NCBI GenBank assembly: GCA_934659445.1
Contig: CAKUHV010000026.1
Span: 1 to 18,704, forward strand
Length of the DNA: 18,704 nt
Direction: 5' to 3'
From: an uncultured Oscillospiraceae bacterium
Lineage (GTDB): Bacteria > Bacillota > Clostridia > Oscillospirales > Oscillospiraceae
This document shows positions 1 to 6,969 of the stretch, in pieces. Within the stretch, counting starts at the first letter, position 1; the number at the start of each line of letters is the position of its first letter. The translations under genes and the position numbers were made by a program. The notes under the pieces are model-generated. The model worked only from the letters and a program-made list of their open reading frames with translations, did not search any database and was not told the origin of the DNA.

Positions 1-175
1 CCGCAGGATCAAGGCAAAGCTGAAGGGCTTGCCGCCTGCAATTCACAGACAGCAAGCCCTCTCGGCTGCTTGAACAATTTTTATTCAAAATATTTGTCTA
101 ACTTTTTGGGGGCAGTTCAATGCTCCTGTCTTTTTTATGCCCACAGCTTCGGTTTCAGGCCACATGCCTCTTATC
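1..175. other. Intergenic region upstream of the TetR operon
   Basis: No convincing gene is seen here. One 64-codon frame starts inside it but runs through the promoter into the TetR gene in another frame, has no good ribosome binding site and is not credible. The region changes from GC-rich to AT-rich at about position 70. It carries a 9-bp perfect inverted repeat (24-32 and 52-60) and a weak AT-rich dyad (70-74 and 84-88). It probably holds the end of an upstream transcription unit and sequence upstream of the promoter at 176-204. Confidence 0.5.
24..60. repeat. 9-bp inverted repeat with 19-nt loop
   Basis: AGGGCTTGC at 24-32 is exactly complementary to GCAAGCCCT at 52-60. The stem could form an RNA hairpin at the end of an upstream transcript. 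No clean run of T follows; the next T-rich stretch starts about 17 nt later. It is therefore not a textbook intrinsic terminator, and its role is unknown. Confidence 0.4.
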
Positions 176-204
176 TTGACATCCTACCGTTCGGAAGTTA
201 TAAT
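176..204 (+). promoter_or_regulatory. Perfect consensus sigma-A promoter of the TetR operon
   Basis: TTGACA at 176-181 and TATAAT at 199-204 are separated by exactly 17 bp, a full match to the housekeeping promoter consensus. The start codon of the TetR regulator lies 26 bp after the -10 box, with a GGAAGGGGG ribosome binding site between. A short CCG-TT-CGG dyad sits in the spacer (188-195) and TACCG occurs on both sides of the -10 box. These could be part of a TetR-type operator, but that is only a guess. A perfect promoter that is always active would fit a unit kept in check by its own repressor. Confidence 0.85.
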
Positions 205-230
205 TTACCGGGAAGGGGGCTGATCTTGCA

Positions 231-833
231 ATGGAAAAGGGCAACACGAAACAGGCGATCCTGAAGGCGGCGCTGGAGCTGTTTTCGGTGCGGGGGTATG
301 AGGCCACGTCCATCTCTCAGATCGCGGACGCGGTGGGCATCCGCAAGGCGTCTCTGTACAGTCACTTTGCCGGCAAGCAGGAGATCCTGGACGCGCTGGT
401 GGACACGGTTCTGGAGCAATACGGAAGACGATCCATCTTCGCACGGGAAGATCCGGCCTTTGCTGAGGGCATGACTCCGACCGCTGCGGAACAGATGATA
501 GCGGGTCATGTGCGCTACATCCTCCACGATCCGCAGATCAGTCAGGCAAGAAAAATGCTGACGATCGAGCAGTTCCGGAATCCACAGCTGGCCGCCCTGC
601 AGACAAAGCAGAATTACACGGACGTGATTTGCTATTTCACCGGTCTTGTGCGCTTTTTCGCGGACCGCGGCGTATTGGTACAGGGCGATCCCCAGCTTAT
701 GGCGGCGCAGCTGTGCCTACCCATCTCCGTCTGGATCAACCTCTGTGACCGGGAGCCGGAACGGGAGGCCGAGATCCTTGGGCTGATCGAGGGGCACATC
801 CGGCAGTTCTTCAGCCTGTACAGCGCGCGCTGA
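231..833 (+). CDS. TetR/AcrR-family transcriptional regulator
   Basis: This is a 200-residue DNA-binding regulator, a normal length for the TetR family. The N-terminus has the family's three-helix DNA-binding domain: about residues 8-20 form the first helix, and the helix-turn-helix spans about 26-46 with the recognition segment KASLYSHF at 39-46. The rest is a helical ligand-binding and dimer domain that I cannot match to a known ligand. The ATG has a strong GGAAGGGGG site about 9 nt upstream and a perfect promoter in front. It is the first gene of a unit continuing into an alpha/beta hydrolase and RsgA, so it most likely represses its own operon in response to an unknown small molecule. The family call is secure; the target and ligand are inferred or unknown. 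Confidence 0.93.
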   Translation: MEKGNTKQAILKAALELFSVRGYEATSISQIADAVGIRKASLYSHFAGKQEILDALVDTVLEQYGRRSIFAREDPAFAEGMTPTAAEQMIAGHVRYILHDPQISQARKMLTIEQFRNPQLAALQTKQNYTDVICYFTGLVRFFADRGVLVQGDPQLMAAQLCLPISVWINLCDREPEREAEILGLIEGHIRQFFSLYSAR

Positions 834-890
834 CCGCCCGAAGGGACATGACGTCAGAAGCGTAACAGAAGAAGAGGAGGATCCGACTGA

Positions 891-1811
891 ATGAAGAAGG
901 AAAATGATATACTTGAAACGACATTGGCGCTGGCCGAAGACGGATACACGGGGGCGTATCGTTATTTGCTTCAGGAATACGAAAAAGAGACCAAAGCCTT
1001 CGGACCCCAGACGCTGTATTTCCTCGCCTGTCTGGCAGGAGGCGACAGCAGACCGGAGCAGGCGCTGGAGTGGCTGAGAAAAGCGGTTGCCGGGAACAGC
1101 TGGTGGTACCGTCCGGAGGTGCTGGAGGACGACGATCTTGCTCCACTGAAAAACGACGCCGAATTTATTTCTCTGAAAGCCCTTTCAGACGCACGGTATG
1201 CCCGGGCGGTCTCCGAGTCGAAGGCGCTGTTTTCCTGGACCGGGAGGACCGCTGACGGCCTGTTTCTGGCCGTTCACGGGAACACGCAGAACGGACAGAC
1301 CGCGTGGGAGGACTGGGCCCCGGTGCTGGAGGGCGGCAGCTGGCAGCTGGAGACCGTACAGAGCGCCGAGCCCGACGGCTATGGGACCTATCGGTGGAGC
1401 TATGACATGCGCTCCTGCCTGCCGGTGGCCCGTGCGATGGAACAGGTGCGGGATCAGGGCTACGGTCAGATCGTCTGCGGCGGGTTTTCGGCGGGCTGCG
1501 ATATGCTTCTGCGGGCGGTGCTGTTCTCATCTGCCCGCTGCGATATGCTGGTGCTGCAAAGCCCGTGGCTCCCGGTCCTGGAGGGGCATGAGCAGGAGCT
1601 TGTCCGGGCGCTCAGCGAAAAGAACATCGCCCTTCGGACTCTCTGCGGAGCCGAGGACGAGGACTGCCTCCCCATGGCGCGGCAGCTGTCTGCCGCGGCG
1701 GAACGGGCGGGTCTTGACACAAGGCTCGTCATTCAGCCGGGCAGCCGCCACCAGTTCCCCGCCCGGCCGTACACCCTGAAAAGCCTGTATGAGAGGGAGA
1801 GACCAGAATGA
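891..1811 (+). CDS. Alpha/beta hydrolase with N-terminal TPR-like segment
   Basis: The 306-residue protein has two parts. Residues about 1-105 are helical and resemble the 'TPR end-of-group' type (YFLACLAGGDSRPEQALEWL, then a DDLAPL...EF segment). From about 122 it is an alpha/beta hydrolase: the HG turn at 129-130 probably contributes to the oxyanion hole, GFSAG at 198-202 gives nucleophile Ser200, an acidic cluster at 255-258 can supply the acid, and His287 in GSRHQF is the likely catalytic histidine. The fold and spacing suggest an esterase/phospholipase-like enzyme, but the substrate is unknown. No signal peptide or membrane segment is seen, so it should be cytoplasmic. It has an AGAGGAGG site and its end overlaps the next gene by 4 bp (ATGA), which implies translational coupling to RsgA. 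Confidence 0.8.
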   Translation: MKKENDILETTLALAEDGYTGAYRYLLQEYEKETKAFGPQTLYFLACLAGGDSRPEQALEWLRKAVAGNSWWYRPEVLEDDDLAPLKNDAEFISLKALSDARYARAVSESKALFSWTGRTADGLFLAVHGNTQNGQTAWEDWAPVLEGGSWQLETVQSAEPDGYGTYRWSYDMRSCLPVARAMEQVRDQGYGQIVCGGFSAGCDMLLRAVLFSSARCDMLVLQSPWLPVLEGHEQELVRALSEKNIALRTLCGAEDEDCLPMARQLSAAAERAGLDTRLVIQPGSRHQFPARPYTLKSLYERERPE

Positions 1812-2722
1812 GCGAACTGCGCGCAAGGGTGATCTCTCAGGAGAAGGGAACCTACATGATCTGCGGCGGCGGCGGGATAAGCCCCGCAGTGCTGTCCGGC
1901 AGATACCGGCATCAGGCACAGACTGCCTCTGATTATCCGGCCGTGGGCGACTACGTTCTGACCCAGTGGCCGGAGGATGGCGGTCCGGCGATCATACGCA
2001 GTCTGTTTCCGCGGAAAAGCTGCTTTGTCCGAAGGGCCGCCGGTCCGGGAAGGCAGGAGCAGGTGGTCGCCGCGAACATCGACATCGTCTTCATCTGCAT
2101 GTCCCTGAACCAGAACTTCAACCTCAGACGGCTGGAGCGGTATCTCTCTGCTGCCTATGACGGCGGCGCCACACCGGTGGTGATCCTTACCAAAGCGGAT
2201 CTGTGCCGGGACGTGGCAGGCAGGACGGCAGAAGCACAGCGGGCGGCCCCCGGGGTGGATATTCTGGCGGTCTCGACTCTGGATGGGGGCTGCGATACGG
2301 TGATGCGGTATCTTCTTCCCGGCCGGACGGTGGCCTTTCTCGGCTCCTCCGGCGTGGGAAAATCCACGCTGATCAACCGGCTGACCGGGACCGACGGCCT
2401 TGCCACCGGAGAGATCGGTGCCGGCGACAAGGGGCGGCACACCACCACCCGCCGCTCGCTGCTCCCCCTTGCAAACGGCGCTTGCGTGATCGACACCCCC
2501 GGTATGCGTGAGCTTGGCCTGTGGGACAGCGGCGAGGGCGTCCACACGGCGTTCCGGGATATAGAGGAGCTGTCGCACAGGTGCAGATTCTCAAACTGCA
2601 CCCACACGGCGGAGCCCGGCTGCGCCGTTCAAAGGGTGCTGGCCGACGGAACGCTGGACGCCGCAAGGTGGGCCTCCTTCCGAAAGCTGAAGGGGGAGAG
2701 CAGGCCCGTCTCAGGCCGCTGA
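1808..2722 (+). CDS. rsgA: Ribosome small-subunit-dependent GTPase A (RsgA/YjeQ)
   Basis: RsgA is a late-acting 30S assembly factor that binds near the decoding site and uses GTP hydrolysis to leave the mature subunit. All hallmarks are present in 304 residues: an N-terminal OB-fold region (about 1-75), then a circularly permuted GTPase with G4 TKAD (128-131) before the P-loop GSSGVGKST (179-187), the GRHTTT switch segment (209-214) and G3 DTPG (229-232). The C-terminal zinc site is complete: Cys259, Cys264, His266, Cys272. The start ATG overlaps the stop of the hydrolase (ATGA). Being third in a TetR-led unit is unusual for a ribosome factor. It may be the only RsgA of the cell or a second copy; the window cannot tell. 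Confidence 0.95.
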   Translation: MSELRARVISQEKGTYMICGGGGISPAVLSGRYRHQAQTASDYPAVGDYVLTQWPEDGGPAIIRSLFPRKSCFVRRAAGPGRQEQVVAANIDIVFICMSLNQNFNLRRLERYLSAAYDGGATPVVILTKADLCRDVAGRTAEAQRAAPGVDILAVSTLDGGCDTVMRYLLPGRTVAFLGSSGVGKSTLINRLTGTDGLATGEIGAGDKGRHTTTRRSLLPLANGACVIDTPGMRELGLWDSGEGVHTAFRDIEELSHRCRFSNCTHTAEPGCAVQRVLADGTLDAARWASFRKLKGESRPVSGR

Positions 2723-2732
2723 GCTTTTCCGC

Positions 2733-2771
2733 GTCCGCTTTCAGAGGAATATCTGTCCGTTTCCGGAATAT
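2733..2771. repeat. Imperfect tandem repeat upstream of the M23 gene
   Basis: Two similar units lie in the 81-bp gap after rsgA: 2733-2752 and 2755-2771. Both begin GTCCG, continue with a TTTC run and end GGAATAT; the first has 3 extra bases inside. Together they fill half of the gap just before the spoIVFA-like gene, so they could be a tandem regulator site. They could also be chance. Confidence 0.35.
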
Positions 2772-2803
2772 GCTTTGAACAGCATCATACGGAGAGGCGG
2801 CGG

Positions 2804-3784
2804 ATGAGAATGAAACGAGGGACGGCAAGAGCGGAAGATGGCAGGGGAGACCGGCGGAAAAGTGGGACAGACGGGCTGCGGCTGGCCCAGCTGCTGGTCT
2901 GCGTTCTGGTCTTTCTTGCGGTATTCATCGGGCGGGGCGTCTTTCCCGGCGGGATCGTGGCCGCCCGGGAACAGGTGCTGTCCCTGATCCGCGCCGACCT
3001 GGATCTGCGGGCGGCGCTGGAGACGCTGGGCAGCTCTCTGGCCGGCGGAGGCTCGGCTCTGGACGGGCTGGAGGAGTTCTGCGTTCAGGTGTTCGGTCCG
3101 GGAGCGGAGGAGGAGCAAGTCAGGCAGACCTCCGCCGTCGCCTCCACTCTTGAGCGCCGCACCCAGCAGGAGCTCCGCTTCCTGTCGTCAGGCTCTGACC
3201 GCGCCGCCCAGGCGGCCCATCTGCTCCGGCTGGAGCAGCTGCCCCGGGAGTGGCAGCCCACGGAGGAGGACCGGCAGGCCGCGCAGCCCCAGCCGGAGCC
3301 GGAGCCGGCGGCTGCCGCTGTCGGAACGGTGCTGCTGAAAGCGGATTACAGCGGCAAGGCCCTGCCCGCCAGGTACACCATGGATGAGCTGTCCCTGGGC
3401 GGGCTGGAGACCGCCGCCCCCCTGAAGGGGACGGTCCACTCCGGCTATGGCTATCGAGATCACCCCATAGACGGCAGATATAAGTTCCACGGCGGGCTGG
3501 ACATCGGCGGGCAGAAGGGGGACCCCATCCGCGCCTTTGCCGCCGGTACGGTGGAGTATATCGGAGAAAATGACGCCTATGGCCTGTACGTCCAGCTGGA
3601 CCACGGGAACGGGGTCAAGTCCTTCTACGCCCACTGCAGCAAGCTTTATGTAAACAAGGGAGACGCGGTAAGCCTCGGCGACCGGATCGCGGCGGTGGGT
3701 TCCACCGGCTCTGCCACCGGACCCCACCTTCATTTTGAGCTGAAATGCTGCGGGGTCCATGTGGACCCCGCCTACTACCTGTGA
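2804..3784 (+). CDS. Membrane-anchored M23 (LytM) metallopeptidase in the SpoIVFA position
   Basis: The 326-residue protein has a basic N-terminus, one membrane segment (about 28-43), a helical linker with an E/P/A-rich stretch (162-172) and a C-terminal M23 endopeptidase domain (about 205-326). The zinc-site residues are all visible: His229 and Asp233 (HGGLD), His277 (FYAHC) and His308/His310 (GPHLHFE). M23 enzymes cut peptidoglycan cross-bridges, and the topology places this domain outside the membrane. The next gene is an M50 protease overlapping by 4 bp. That is the gene order of spoIVFA-spoIVFB, where SpoIVFA anchors and regulates the pro-sigma-K protease. In Bacillus subtilis the SpoIVFA LytM domain is, to my knowledge, catalytically degenerate, whereas here the ligands are kept. 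It could equally be named a SpoIIQ-like or generic M23 protein. The start has GGAGAGG upstream. Confidence 0.85.
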   Translation: MRMKRGTARAEDGRGDRRKSGTDGLRLAQLLVCVLVFLAVFIGRGVFPGGIVAAREQVLSLIRADLDLRAALETLGSSLAGGGSALDGLEEFCVQVFGPGAEEEQVRQTSAVASTLERRTQQELRFLSSGSDRAAQAAHLLRLEQLPREWQPTEEDRQAAQPQPEPEPAAAAVGTVLLKADYSGKALPARYTMDELSLGGLETAAPLKGTVHSGYGYRDHPIDGRYKFHGGLDIGGQKGDPIRAFAAGTVEYIGENDAYGLYVQLDHGNGVKSFYAHCSKLYVNKGDAVSLGDRIAAVGSTGSATGPHLHFELKCCGVHVDPAYYL

Positions 3785-4377
3785 GCCTGTGCGGCGGAAG
3801 GGTGAACATTTCCCCGGCCTTTCTGCTGCTGGCGGCCTGGCTGCTGTACAGCGACCGGCAGGGGGTCATGGTCCCCGCGCTGCTGGCCTGCGCCCTGCAT
3901 GAAGCGGGGCATGTGCTGGCCATACATTGGGCAGGAAGCGCTATAAAGGAATTTAACATTACAGCTGTCGGGGCGGAACTTGTGCTGCTCCGACAGCTGT
4001 CCTATGGCCGGGAGCTGCTGACCGCTGCCGCGGGGCCCGGGACAAATCTGCTGCTGGCCGCCCTGACCGGCCCGCGCTGGCCGCTTTTTACCGGTCTGAA
4101 TCTGGCTCTGGCCGTGTTCAATCTTCTCCCTCTCGAGCCTTTGGACGGGGGGCGGATGCTCCGCTGCTGCCTCTCTCTGACCCTGGGTCCCGGGGGTGCG
4201 GACCGGGCAGGGCGGCTGCTGAGCAGGGCAGCGGCGTGTCTGCTGCTCCTGTTGGGGCTGTGGGCGGCGCTGCGGGGCGGAAATCCCACGCTGCTGCTGG
4301 CCGCGCTGTGGCTATGTGCCGCAGCTACGGGAGATTTCCGGGAAAAGTGGGGAAAAAGGGTTGTCAGCAGGGGCTGA
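3781..4377 (+). CDS. spoIVFB: M50 site-2 intramembrane metalloprotease, SpoIVFB-like
   Basis: This is a very hydrophobic protein of about 198 residues with the site-2 protease signature: HEAGH (His40, Glu41, His44 counted from the GTG chosen here) and a second zinc motif LDGG (Asp122) inside NLLPLEPLDGGR. Several membrane segments surround both. Together with the M23 gene it overlaps, it matches SpoIVFB, the mother-cell protease that releases sigma-K from its precursor late in sporulation. The substrate is inferred from family and gene order only. The start is uncertain. GTG at 3781 gives a 4-bp GTGA overlap with the upstream stop; GTG at 3802 begins right at the conserved NISPAF segment. An ATG at 3745 is in frame but lies well inside the upstream gene and adds residues that look like frame-shifted M23 sequence. 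Confidence 0.82.
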   Translation: MSLCGGRVNISPAFLLLAAWLLYSDRQGVMVPALLACALHEAGHVLAIHWAGSAIKEFNITAVGAELVLLRQLSYGRELLTAAAGPGTNLLLAALTGPRWPLFTGLNLALAVFNLLPLEPLDGGRMLRCCLSLTLGPGGADRAGRLLSRAAACLLLLLGLWAALRGGNPTLLLAALWLCAAATGDFREKWGKRVVSRG

Positions 4378-4389
4378 AAAGGGTAAAAT
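4361..4389 (+). promoter_or_regulatory. Sigma-A promoter for the radical-SAM operon
   Basis: TTGTCA at 4361-4366 and TAAAAT at 4384-4389 are 17 bp apart, with only one mismatch in each box. The -35 box lies inside the last codons of the M50 gene. The radical-SAM start is about 41 bp after the -10 box. This would separate vegetative expression of the following genes from the sporulation pair upstream. Confidence 0.65.
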
Positions 4390-4430
4390 AACTTCTGTGT
4401 GCACATACTCGAACGCACAGGAGGAAATGA

Positions 4431-6272
4431 ATGGATCAGGTATTGGAGCGCATCCTGCCAAGGGTGCAGAAGCCCGCGCGGTACACTGGCGGGGAATATA
4501 ACGCGGTGATCAAGGACAGGGCAGAGGTCGCCATCCGGTACGCCCTGTGCTTTCCGGACACCTATGAGATCGGCATGTCCAACCTGGGCTGCCGCATCCT
4601 TTACGGCGTGATGAATCAGGAGCCGGGGGTGTGGTGCGAGCGGAGCTTCGCCCCCTGGGGCGACATGGAGGAGGAGATGCGGAAGGCAAACCTCCCCCTG
4701 TATGCGTTGGAGAGCGGCGACCCCCTGAGCCGTTTCGATATCATCGGCTTTTCTCTGGGCTATGAGATGGCCTATTCCAACGTTTTGAATATGCTGGATC
4801 TGGCCGGTCTGCCCCTGCGCAGCGCAGACCGGCCGGAGCTGGCCCCGCTGGTGGTGGCGGGGGGGACCTGCTGCTACAATCCGGAGCCTCTGGCCCCCTT
4901 CATCGACTTCTTCGTCCTTGGCGAGGGGGAGGAGGTCACTCTTGAATACATCCGTCTGTTCCGCAAGGCCCGGGACGAGGGGTGGGACAAGCCCCGCCTG
5001 CTTCGGGCGGCCAGCCATATCCCCGGCATCTATGTGCCGTCGCTGTACGATGTGACCTACCATGAGGACGGCACCGTGGCCGCCGTCACGCCCCGCTATG
5101 ACGATGTGCCCGCCGTGGTGACCAAGCGGATCGTTCAGGATATGGACAAGGCCTATTTCCCGGTGAAGACCATCATTCCCTCCACCGAGATCGTCCATGA
5201 CCGGGTGATGCTGGAGCTGTTCCGGGGCTGCATCCGGGGCTGCCGCTTCTGTCAGGCGGGCTACGCCTACCGTCCGGTGCGCAGCAGAAGCCCCCAGCTG
5301 CTGGCCCAATACGGAAAGCAGTCGCTGGAGGACTCCGGCTACCGGGAGATGACCCTGTCCAGCCTGTCCTCTACGGACTACCCCTGTCTGATGGAGCTGT
5401 GCGATGACCTGCTGGACTACTGTCAGGCCCGGGACATCGGCCTGTCCCTGCCCTCCCTTCGGGCGGACACCTTCTCCATGGGGCTGATGGAGCGGCTGCA
5501 GCGGGTGCGCAAGGGCGGGCTGACCTTCGCCCCGGAGGCGGGCACCCAGCGCCTGCGGGACGCCATCAACAAGAACCTGCGGGAGGAGGACCTGATGCAG
5601 TCCGTCCGAACAGCCTTTGCCGGCGGCTGGAGCGGCGTCAAGCTGTATTTCATGCTGGGCCTGCCTACGGAGACGGACGAGGATGTGCTGGGCATCGCCG
5701 ACCTGGCCCGCAAGGTCTATTTCGCCTGGCGGGAGTGCACCCCCAACCGGGCCCGGGGGGTGCGGATCACGGTATCCACCTCCTGGTTCGTGCCCAAGCC
5801 CCACACCGCCTTCCAGTGGGAGGCCCAGATCACCCGGGAGGAGTATCAGCGCCGGGTGGATCTGCTGCGGGACGCCCTGCGCCACGACCGCTCTATCACC
5901 TACAACTGGCACGACATCCAGACCAGCTATCTGGAGGCCGTATTCTCCCGGGGGGACCGCCGCCTGGCGGACGTATTGGAACACGCCTGGAGACACGGAG
6001 CCAAGCTGGACTCCTGGTCGGAGTATTTCGATCCCCAGCGGTGGTCCGACGCCCTGTCCGCTTGCGGCCTGAACGGCGACTTTTACGCCCACCGGGAGCG
6101 GGCCAAGGACGAAGTGTTCCCCTGGGAGGTGCCCAGCGTGGGGGTCAGCCGCAGCTTCCTGTGGCGCGAGCGTGAGCTGTGCTATCAGTCTATGACCACC
6201 CCCGACTGCCGCACCCGCTGCTCCGCCTGCGGGGCCAACAAGCTGCTGGAGAGGGGGCGCACCTGTGGCTGA
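4431..6272 (+). CDS. TIGR03960-family B12-binding-like radical SAM protein
   Basis: The 613-residue protein carries an N-terminal cobalamin-binding-like region (about 30-170) followed by a radical SAM core with the cluster motif C-x3-C-x2-C: Cys267, Cys271, Cys274 in GCIRGCRFC. A cysteine cluster ends the protein (DCRTRCSACGAN). The length, the C-IRGCRFCQAGY signature and the gene that follows identify the TIGR03960 family, whose reaction I do not know. In many bacteria it sits beside or is fused to the TIGR03936/DUF2344 protein encoded next, often near RNase G and the L21/L27 ribosomal genes, so a role in RNA or ribosome modification is often suspected. The start has AGGAGG 6 nt upstream (4419-4424). 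Its end overlaps the next gene by 8 bp. Confidence 0.9.
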   Translation: MDQVLERILPRVQKPARYTGGEYNAVIKDRAEVAIRYALCFPDTYEIGMSNLGCRILYGVMNQEPGVWCERSFAPWGDMEEEMRKANLPLYALESGDPLSRFDIIGFSLGYEMAYSNVLNMLDLAGLPLRSADRPELAPLVVAGGTCCYNPEPLAPFIDFFVLGEGEEVTLEYIRLFRKARDEGWDKPRLLRAASHIPGIYVPSLYDVTYHEDGTVAAVTPRYDDVPAVVTKRIVQDMDKAYFPVKTIIPSTEIVHDRVMLELFRGCIRGCRFCQAGYAYRPVRSRSPQLLAQYGKQSLEDSGYREMTLSSLSSTDYPCLMELCDDLLDYCQARDIGLSLPSLRADTFSMGLMERLQRVRKGGLTFAPEAGTQRLRDAINKNLREEDLMQSVRTAFAGGWSGVKLYFMLGLPTETDEDVLGIADLARKVYFAWRECTPNRARGVRITVSTSWFVPKPHTAFQWEAQITREEYQRRVDLLRDALRHDRSITYNWHDIQTSYLEAVFSRGDRRLADVLEHAWRHGAKLDSWSEYFDPQRWSDALSACGLNGDFYAHRERAKDEVFPWEVPSVGVSRSFLWRERELCYQSMTTPDCRTRCSACGANKLLERGRTCG

Positions 6273-6930
6273 CCGGATCTTATTCTCCAAAACCGGCCGC
6301 GCCCGGTTTATCTCCCACCTGGACCTGATGCGCACCCTTCAGCGGGCCTTCTTCCGGGCGGGGATCCAGATCAAGCATACCGAGGGCTTTAATCCCCACC
6401 CCTTTGTCTCCATCGCTCTGCCTCTGTCCGTGGGCTACTCCAGCCAGTGCGAGATCATGGAGTTCGTCCTGCTGGACGGCGCCACCTATGGGGATCTGCC
6501 GGAAAAGATGAACGCCGTGCTGCCGGAGGGCATCCGCGTTCTGTCCTGCTACCCCGCGGAGAACAAGCTGAAGGAGCTAGCCTATCTGGACTGCGTTGTA
6601 AGGCTGGACTACGACAGCGGCGTGCCCGCCGGGGCGGAAGCCGCCTGGCGGGAGCTGCTGGGCCGGGACAGTCTGGTGGTGAAAAAGAAGTCCAACAAGG
6701 CAAAGCTGGGCTATACGGAGACGGACATCATCCCCCTGATCCACGGCTGGACGCTGACGGCGGGGGAGAGGGACATCACCCTGGAGCTGGTGCTGTCCGC
6801 CCAGAACCCGGGGCTGAACCCTGTGGTCATCCGGGACGCCTTCTGCGAGGCACACCCGGACCTTGCCCCCGACTTTATGGCAGTCCACCGCAGAGATGCT
6901 CTGGATATCAACGAGGAACCATTCCGGTAA
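6265..6930 (+). CDS. TIGR03936 / DUF2344 radical-SAM-associated protein
   Basis: This 221-residue protein opens with ADRILFSKTGRARFISHLDL and soon has an EGFNPHP segment; both are typical of the DUF2344 (TIGR03936) family. No cysteine cluster or membrane segment is seen. It starts with GTG inside the end of the radical-SAM gene (8-bp overlap), with a GAGAGGGGG site upstream, so the two are surely made together. In other genomes the two domains are found fused, which argues for a physical complex in which this protein may handle the substrate. The function is not established. Confidence 0.9.
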   Translation: MADRILFSKTGRARFISHLDLMRTLQRAFFRAGIQIKHTEGFNPHPFVSIALPLSVGYSSQCEIMEFVLLDGATYGDLPEKMNAVLPEGIRVLSCYPAENKLKELAYLDCVVRLDYDSGVPAGAEAAWRELLGRDSLVVKKKSNKAKLGYTETDIIPLIHGWTLTAGERDITLELVLSAQNPGLNPVVIRDAFCEAHPDLAPDFMAVHRRDALDINEEPFR

Positions 6931-6969
6931 GACCGGTTCTGAATACTATTTTACACGGAGGCGCTTACA

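Noticed and set aside
849..856. TGACGTCA palindrome between the TetR and hydrolase genes
   Set aside because: An 8-bp palindrome is expected by chance in a window of this size, and there is no promoter beside it.
2765..2793. Sigma-E promoter directly before the M23 gene (GGAATAT, CATACGGA)
   Set aside because: The -10 match is only partial, and the start site would fall at about 2800, after the GGAGAGG ribosome binding site, so the message could not use it. Kept only as part of the tandem-repeat finding.
3745..3780. ATG start for the M50 protease inside the M23 gene
   Set aside because: The extra 12 residues (MLRGPCGPRLLP) are an out-of-frame reading of the conserved M23 C-terminus.
4002..6335. 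A 777-codon open frame on the minus strand
   Set aside because: It lies opposite the M50, radical-SAM and DUF2344 genes, has low-complexity G/A/V/L/Q-rich composition and matches no family. It is a shadow of GC-rich codon use.
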